47,934 nt of DNA from a virus. The translations under genes and the position numbers were made by a program. Each line of letters starts with the position of its first letter. The first letter of the stretch is position 1. The notes under the pieces were generated by a model. That model saw only the letters and a list, made by a program, of their open reading frames with translations. It searched no databases and had not been told where the DNA came from. Positions 43,982-47,934 of the stretch are shown piece after piece. The stretch is from the IMG/VR virus record IMGVR_UViG_3300032893_000080, positions 1 through 47,934 of that record. One strand, given 5' to 3'.

Positions 43982-44253
43982 ACAAGTCCAATCCCGCCGA
44001 CTTCTTTGGAATCCCTATTCGGGCCGCTACAGAGAATCCCTATGAGGGGTTGGACCCAACGGGGCAAAACGGAGTGCCAGGGTGTGTCATCCCGCTCCAC
44101 AATATACGGATGCGCGAGGACGGCACCTTCATGCGCCACGACAGCGCCCGGATTGCGGCGGCCACGATCCCCAACGGATTCGCGGGTGTGCCGCCGCCCG
44201 ACCCGCTGACGGAAATGTGGCGGCAATTGTTGGACGCCTGGGATAAGGAGTGA
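43978..44253 (+). CDS. Small hypothetical protein
   Basis: 91 aa from the ATG at 43978 (MNKSNPADFFGIPIRAATENPYEGLDPTG…), coupled to the previous stop. It contains 'IPNGFAGVPPPDPLTEMWRQLLDAW'. Unknown. Confidence 0.5.
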   Translation: MNKSNPADFFGIPIRAATENPYEGLDPTGQNGVPGCVIPLHNIRMREDGTFMRHDSARIAAATIPNGFAGVPPPDPLTEMWRQLLDAWDKE

Positions 44254-44260
44254 GGCAGCG

Positions 44261-44512
44261 ATGAGTGAAGTAAACCTACCGCCGCTCTGGCCATTCCTGC
44301 ACGGCATGCGCGAGCCCTACGGCTGGGCTGGTATCCCACCGGCAACGGTGCCGTGTGAGCATCGGGTCCGACACTACGATCACAGCTTTACGGACAGCGA
44401 ATATGCCTACTTCGAAAGCTGCGAAAAGTGCAGGGCGATATTCGAGTATCAGCGCGGATCGCTGGCGGATTGGTGCAAGGGCCCAGTGATGTGGGCGACC
44501 TCGACTACGTAG
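44261..44512 (+). CDS. Small hypothetical protein, last rightward gene of cassette B
   Basis: 83 aa (MSEVNLPPLWPFLHGMREPYGWAGIPPATVPCEH…). A His/Cys cluster (CEHRVRHYDHSF…ESCEKC) may bind zinc. Its stop TAG abuts the convergent Rz stop at 44513. Confidence 0.55.
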   Translation: MSEVNLPPLWPFLHGMREPYGWAGIPPATVPCEHRVRHYDHSFTDSEYAYFESCEKCRAIFEYQRGSLADWCKGPVMWATSTT

Positions 44513-45040
44513 CTATAGCTGGGGCTTCAGTTCTGCGATGAGCGCGTCGAGTCGGTCAGCGTTGCGCTCATCTTCGGCTTTGGTATCGGCACAGAGGCTG
44601 ACGGCCATCTCTTGAGCGCCGCTCGTTCCGCTGGCTGAAGGAGATCCGGAGTCAACTGGGGCTTGGGACAGGGGATGACCTGGGGCAGCGATGGAACTTT
44701 GGGAGGCGCTGTTGAGCAGGCTGCGAATGAAAGCCCGATCAGCATCGTAGTGAGACTGCGCTTCAGCAGCGCGGGTTTTGAGCTCATTCATCACCTGTTC
44801 GTTGTTCGCCGCCAGGGCATGATCTTGGTCGATCTGGGCTTGCAGGGCGTCCCTAGCGGCCTTCTGGGCGGCCGCGGCGGCATCCGCCACCTGAACCTGA
44901 TAGCTCGCAAACGTCGTCTGTAAGTGCGCGTAGGCGATGCTGTCGGCCTTGTGGACGACCCACCCTGTCCCTGCCCCGGCCAGGAGAGCCGGGAGCAGGT
45001 AGGGCCAGAGTCGTCCGAGTAAGGCCAGCAGGACGCTCAC
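44513..45040 (-). CDS. Rz: Inner-membrane spanin subunit (Rz-like), cassette B
   Basis: 175 aa from GTG. N-terminal membrane segment (LALLGRLWPYLLPALLAGAGTGWVV), long Ala/Gln coiled coil, Ser/Pro linker and the same final 'DALIAELKPQL' as the version A Rz. Hosts an embedded Rz1 frame. Overlaps the upstream small membrane gene by four bases. Confidence 0.85.
   Translation of the reverse strand: MSVLLALLGRLWPYLLPALLAGAGTGWVVHKADSIAYAHLQTTFASYQVQVADAAAAAQKAARDALQAQIDQDHALAANNEQVMNELKTRAAEAQSHYDADRAFIRSLLNSASQSSIAAPGHPLSQAPVDSGSPSASGTSGAQEMAVSLCADTKAEDERNADRLDALIAELKPQL
44527..44787 (-). CDS. Rz1: Outer-membrane spanin lipoprotein (Rz1-like), nested in Rz
   Basis: 86 aa. Signal 'MSSKPALLKRSLTTMLIGLS' with lipobox FAAC and Cys24, then a Pro-rich mature part (STAPPKVPSLPQVIPCPKPQL). 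Entirely within Rz in another frame, the same nested architecture as at 1534-1773. Confidence 0.8.
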   Translation of the reverse strand: MSSKPALLKRSLTTMLIGLSFAACSTAPPKVPSLPQVIPCPKPQLTPDLLQPAERAALKRWPSASVPIPKPKMSATLTDSTRSSQN

Positions 45041-45195
45041 ACTTTCGCCTTGATCTCGGCGACCGCTTTCGCGAACTCGGCCTTGATGTCAGCGCCCAAA
45101 GCGGCGAGTTTCGCGGAGTGCGCCATGCTGTAGACCGCGCAGCCTACGATTCCGATGACGACTCCGACGACGACGGAGAACAGTTGAAGTCCCAT
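45037..45195 (-). CDS. 52-residue membrane protein preceding Rz
   Basis: MGLQLFSVVVGVVIGIVGCAV followed by a charged helix ending AVAEIKAKV. GGAGA lies six bases before the ATG, and the stop overlaps the Rz GTG. It is positional counterpart of 1999-2190. It may be a pinholin or antiholin. Confidence 0.65.
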   Translation of the reverse strand: MGLQLFSVVVGVVIGIVGCAVYSMAHSAKLAALGADIKAEFAKAVAEIKAKV

Positions 45196-45204
45196 GTCAG
45201 TCTC

Positions 45205-45387
45205 CTAGATCTGGTTACTGTTGAAGAAGCCGCGCCAGAAGGTGAGCACGGCAGAGGCCCCCAGCCAGTACTTCAGGTGGTGGGGAGGGATGAGATCGGA
45301 TACCCCGGCAACCGCGGCGATCGTGCCCTGCACAAGCCCGATGCCCTTGGTCCCGTGGTTTTTCCACAACAGATAGAGTTTGTTCAT
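45205..45387 (-). CDS. Putative holin (cassette B)
   Basis: 60 aa (MNKLYLLWKNHGTKGIGLVQ…). Two moderately hydrophobic segments (about 17-33 and 40-56) separated by 'DLIPPHH'. The ATG overlaps the lysozyme stop. Counterpart of the 83-aa holin candidate in version A, but unrelated in sequence. Holin role inferred from position and size. Confidence 0.5.
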   Translation of the reverse strand: MNKLYLLWKNHGTKGIGLVQGTIAAVAGVSDLIPPHHLKYWLGASAVLTFWRGFFNSNQI

Positions 45388-45860
45388 GCGAACGCTCCTG
45401 AGGCCAGTTGCTGGGCGACGGCGCGGGCTCGAGCCGGAGTCTCCCGTGCCCAGTCGGAGTTCAGGGCTTGGTTGGCCACTTCCGTCCAATCTCCCCGGGC
45501 GATGGCGGCGAGCATGAGGTGGAAGCCCAAGAGCTTCTGGAAGCCCATCTGGTAGGCCATCTCGATCAGTGCGTTCTGCCGGGCATCGTTCAAGGTCCCC
45601 CACCAGGAAAAGGCTGCTGACAGGTGTGCCTCCACATCCGCGAGTTCCATATCCCGCAGCCAGCTCGCCCCTGCGGTCGTGAGCGCGACGTTGAGCCAGT
45701 GGTTGTCCAGCAGCTTCTTCCACTCAGGTCCCGTGAAGGGATGGGTCTCAAGACATCTCCCGGTACCGATGGTCCACAGGTTCTGCGTGTCCTGATACGG
45801 ATTGGGCTCGAACCCCTCCTGCGCATCGATGGCTTGGGCCAAGCGATCTGGATCACTCAC
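45384..45860 (-). CDS. GH24 endolysin (T4-type lysozyme), cassette B
   Basis: 158 aa from GTG. Catalytic Glu15, Asp24 and Thr30 with E-x8-D-x5-T spacing ('EGFEPNPYQD', 'LWTIGTG'), and later 'FSWWGTLNDARQNALIEMAYQMG' of the family. No signal peptide. Sequence is only distantly like the 135-aa version A enzyme, so the lysis cassettes were exchanged as a block. Confidence 0.9.
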   Translation of the reverse strand: MSDPDRLAQAIDAQEGFEPNPYQDTQNLWTIGTGRCLETHPFTGPEWKKLLDNHWLNVALTTAGASWLRDMELADVEAHLSAAFSWWGTLNDARQNALIEMAYQMGFQKLLGFHLMLAAIARGDWTEVANQALNSDWARETPARARAVAQQLASGAFA

Positions 45861-46044
45861 GACGCACTCCCTTGCGTTCGGCTTCCTTCAGGGCTTCCGC
45901 CACAGCATCGTCCGTATCGGCTTCGGCCCGAAGCTCGGGACGATGTTCGCGTCTCGCCTGTTCGTGTCGCAGCATCGATTTCACCTTGAGCGCTTCCACC
46001 GCGCGGGCGATCCAAGGCAGCCTCACCCGAATCCAGATCCACAT
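45853..46044 (-). CDS. Small basic/acidic helical protein
   Basis: 63 aa. N-terminal amphipathic Trp/Arg segment (MWIWIRVRLPWIARAVEALK) and then a charged helix (EADTDDAVAEALKEAERKG). Overlaps the lysozyme start by eight bases. Unknown. Confidence 0.5.
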   Translation of the reverse strand: MWIWIRVRLPWIARAVEALKVKSMLRHEQARREHRPELRAEADTDDAVAEALKEAERKGVRRE

Positions 46045-46057
46045 CCCACGTCCCTAT

Positions 46058-46414
46058 TCACTTGTGTCTCCCCTTGGCGATGACGATGGAGGCTTCCGTC
46101 GTCACCGTGTTCCACCGACTCTGTTCCTCGGTCTGCTTCTCCCGGATGGTGATAAGGGTGTTGTCAATCGCCTCAAGGTGCCCTTCCTGCCGCTGGATAT
46201 GCTCGTCCTGTGCTTTGACGCTCTGAGTGAGTTCCGTCATTGCCTGCTGCAGGATGCGGAACTGGCTGTAGAACTGACCGCAGACAAAGGCCGCACAGAG
46301 AACTCCCACCACCCGTCCCCAGTACTGCCGCAGGAAGGCGAGTACCAGCATGAGTGCGCCGTGCTGTTCCTCGGCGGCTTTCAAGGTTTGGGTGACGGAG
46401 ACGCCTTCACTCAC
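46058..46414 (-). CDS. Membrane protein with long coiled coil (cassette B)
   Basis: 118 aa from the GTG at 46414, which overlaps the tailspike stop (GTGA). One membrane segment (about 35-55, VVGVLCAAFVCGQFYSQF) is followed by heptad repeats (ILQQAMTELTQSVKAQDEHIQRQEGHLEAI). Counterpart of the version A proteins at 3149-4217. An ATG upstream at 46453 would overlap the tailspike further. Confidence 0.55.
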   Translation of the reverse strand: MSEGVSVTQTLKAAEEQHGALMLVLAFLRQYWGRVVGVLCAAFVCGQFYSQFRILQQAMTELTQSVKAQDEHIQRQEGHLEAIDNTLITIREKQTEEQSRWNTVTTEASIVIAKGRHK

Positions 46415-47934
46415 GATGGCGTAACGGTGGCTGACCCATCGCAGACGACCCACGTCGAAGTCGGAGATGAACCCTGTGCCACCATGATGCGTTTGTTGGA
46501 TGTGTCGTAGACTCTGCGGCCCAGATACTTGAAGGCGGTATTGATGATGGCGGCGGCAGAAGCGATGTCTGACGCGTTATCGAACGCCATCCCATCCAGC
46601 TCCCAGTTGCCACTCAACGTGAAGATACCTTGGGCGCCAGAGATCGTATTGCCCTGACTTCCCGACCCTCCGGTCTGGACGAACGCATTACCACTTGCAA
46701 TCCCGGCGACGAAGGGATTGACGACCCGCACTCCATAGGCATCGGCATTCAACTGGACGGCGACCGTCTGGGTGGTCTCGGACTTCCCGTCATGAGCCGT
46801 GGAGTAGCCGAAACGGACGCCTTCGATCAGCAGGGATTGCGTGGTCGCGACATTGATCGCGTTGCCCACAGATCCTGCGATGAAGCCGTTTTTGATAATC
46901 CCCATCGAGGTTCTGGGGGGGCTGTAGATGGAGATCCCCTGCCCCACCACGAAGCCGATATTGGTGCTGTCCAGCAGCCAGAAGTCCTCCACCGTGAAGT
47001 GGGTCGCTTCCTGGGTGAAATTGAGGTTGTGCTGGAACCCTTGAATGAACACGCTGCGGATCAGGGTATTGCGCGCGGAGGAAGAAATCCCGTAGTTGGC
47101 CGATGACCCCAGCATCGCCACGTTCTCGATGATGGCATCGATCAGATCGACCTGATTCGCCGCCGTGAGTCCATTGGGGTTGTCGTTCGCAGGAGGGTCG
47201 TTCAGGTAGGAGGTCGTGATGGAACTCGCCCCCGTGATGCCGATACCCAGTCCCGTGATGCCGGCTCCCACCACCCCATCCAGATGGATGTTGTGTTTGG
47301 CACCCGTGGCATCCACTCCCGACCAGGGGCGGTAGAACAGCGATTCCCCGGGTCCGAAGAAACAGACCGAGCCGGATGTGTAGACCTTGATGTTGGTGAT
47401 CTTGGCCTGGTACATCCCGTTGCCGGTCATGCCGGTATTGATGGCATTGGTCACTTCGAGATCTGTGACCTCCCATCCATGACCGTGAGAGGTCTGGCGT
47501 TGCCACTCGTTGGTCTCGTTCGTCGCCCAGCCGAACTCGTAATAGATGCCATCGGATAACGAGTTGTTGCAGTTGATGACGACGTTCTCGATCACCACAT
47601 CGCGCAAGCCGCCCAAGGCAAAGAGTCCGCGTGCCTGATTGCCGGTGTCGGTGCCGGAGAGGTAGAGATTACGCAAGATAAGACCGCCCATCGGAGAGGG
47701 CAGCAGGGAGTCATAGATCGGCGGGAACAAGGGATTATCCGTTCCCCGGCCGCCCCACATGATGCAATTGCCCGCGTTCGTGGAACCCGGCGCAAACGTA
47801 TAGGCGGTGTTGATCGTGCCGTTCTGGATCGTGACATTGCGGATGGCGGTGAGGAATCCCGCGCCACTGTCGCCGGTCACCCCCGTCTTGGTGAACGACC
47901 AGGTACAGCCTTGCAGATCGAGCATGCAGCCGTC
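46411..47934 (-). CDS. Tailspike / receptor-binding protein, beta-helix type (version B, 5' end cut)
   Basis: At least 507 codons, open at the window edge, so the N-terminal particle-binding domain is missing. The visible part is a right-handed beta-helix pattern: 'NVTIQNGTINTAYTF', 'LILRNLYLSGTDTGN', 'DVVIENVVINCNNSLSDG', 'VTDLEVTNAINTGMTGNGMYQAKITNIKVY'. These rungs are typical of polysaccharide-binding or depolymerising spikes. It differs from the version A spike, which points to a different receptor. Confidence 0.75.
   Translation of the reverse strand, partial: DGCMLDLQGCTWSFTKTGVTGDSGAGFLTAIRNVTIQNGTINTAYTFAPGSTNAGNCIMWGGRGTDNPLFPPIYDSLLPSPMGGLILRNLYLSGTDTGNQARGLFALGGLRDVVIENVVINCNNSLSDGIYYEFGWATNETNEWQRQTSHGHGWEVTDLEVTNAINTGMTGNGMYQAKITNIKVYTSGSVCFFGPGESLFYRPWSGVDATGAKHNIHLDGVVGAGITGLGIGITGASSITTSYLNDPPANDNPNGLTAANQVDLIDAIIENVAMLGSSANYGISSSARNTLIRSVFIQGFQHNLNFTQEATHFTVEDFWLLDSTNIGFVVGQGISIYSPPRTSMGIIKNGFIAGSVGNAINVATTQSLLIEGVRFGYSTAHDGKSETTQTVAVQLNADAYGVRVVNPFVAGIASGNAFVQTGGSGSQGNTISGAQGIFTLSGNWELDGMAFDNASDIASAAAIINTAFKYLGRRVYDTSNKRIMVAQGSSPTSTWVVCDGSATVTPS

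Noticed and set aside
1-47934. tRNA genes, insertion sequences and integrase/att sites
   Set aside because: I saw no cloverleaf-like segment, transposase motif or integrase; the nucleases present are HNH type.

Overview
This window is a tailed bacteriophage genome (Caudoviricetes, podovirus-like). The virion module has a P22-type portal, a large terminase, an SU10/DUF5309-type major capsid protein, a P22 gp4-like adaptor, a gp10-like stabilisation protein, three ejection-type proteins and a beta-helix tailspike. The host is Gram-negative, because two Rz/Rz1 spanin pairs are present and those bridge inner and outer membranes. I see no integrase, DNA polymerase, helicase, RNA polymerase or tRNA, so lifestyle and replication mode stay open. 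The host genus cannot be read from the sequence.

Layout. Late genes run leftwards on the minus strand from about 32.3 kb to 1.5 kb. In transcription order these are: a stand-alone HNH nuclease and a LexA-like winged-helix protein (32.3-31.6 kb); small accessory genes (31.5-30.4 kb); five lectin-, PASTA- or glycosidase-like virion proteins with an HNH intruder (30.4-22.8 kb); terminase, portal, scaffold and capsid (22.3-15.8 kb); a three-gene glycosyl/methyltransferase cassette (15.5-12.8 kb); adaptor, stabiliser and ejection genes (12.8-6.0 kb); tailspike (5.9-4.2 kb); lysis genes (4.2-1.5 kb). Early genes run rightwards from a strong promoter at 32.96 kb to about 41.4 kb. They are mostly small, often translationally coupled ORFs: Cys-rich proteins, an SSB-like protein, a Ref-like HNH nuclease, a DUF6745-type repeat protein and an Ala/Tyr-repeat protein. 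A Cro/CI-like repressor (32.7-32.9 kb, minus) sits beside that promoter. A 74-nt small RNA candidate lies just left of the repressor.

The window contains two versions of one region. Bases 1-127 are repeated exactly at 41299-41425. The match begins at base 1 and ends where the two versions diverge. Version A (1-~5.9 kb) and version B (41.4-47.9 kb) are collinear: a DNA-modification gene (Mom-like GNAT in A, C5-cytosine methyltransferase in B), a shared-tail coiled-coil gene, small ORFs, then converging minus-strand Rz/Rz1, holin, GH24 lysozyme, membrane proteins and a tailspike. The simplest reading is a circular genome of about 41.3 kb (1-41298) plus an alternative haplotype of the modification-lysis-tailspike region, joined at an assembly branch. 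The haplotypes differ in exactly the genes that decide host range, lysis and restriction evasion.

The most striking single locus is 41434-42447. A complete cytosine methyltransferase and a second ORF of 328 codons in another frame on the same strand both read like real proteins, which suggests overprinting. Other items of note: an HNH gene fused in frame to its neighbour (36.0-36.8 kb), a GNRA hairpin that would bring a Shine-Dalgarno close to its start downstream of the capsid gene, and a small plus-strand ORF sharing a CATATG with the tailspike start.
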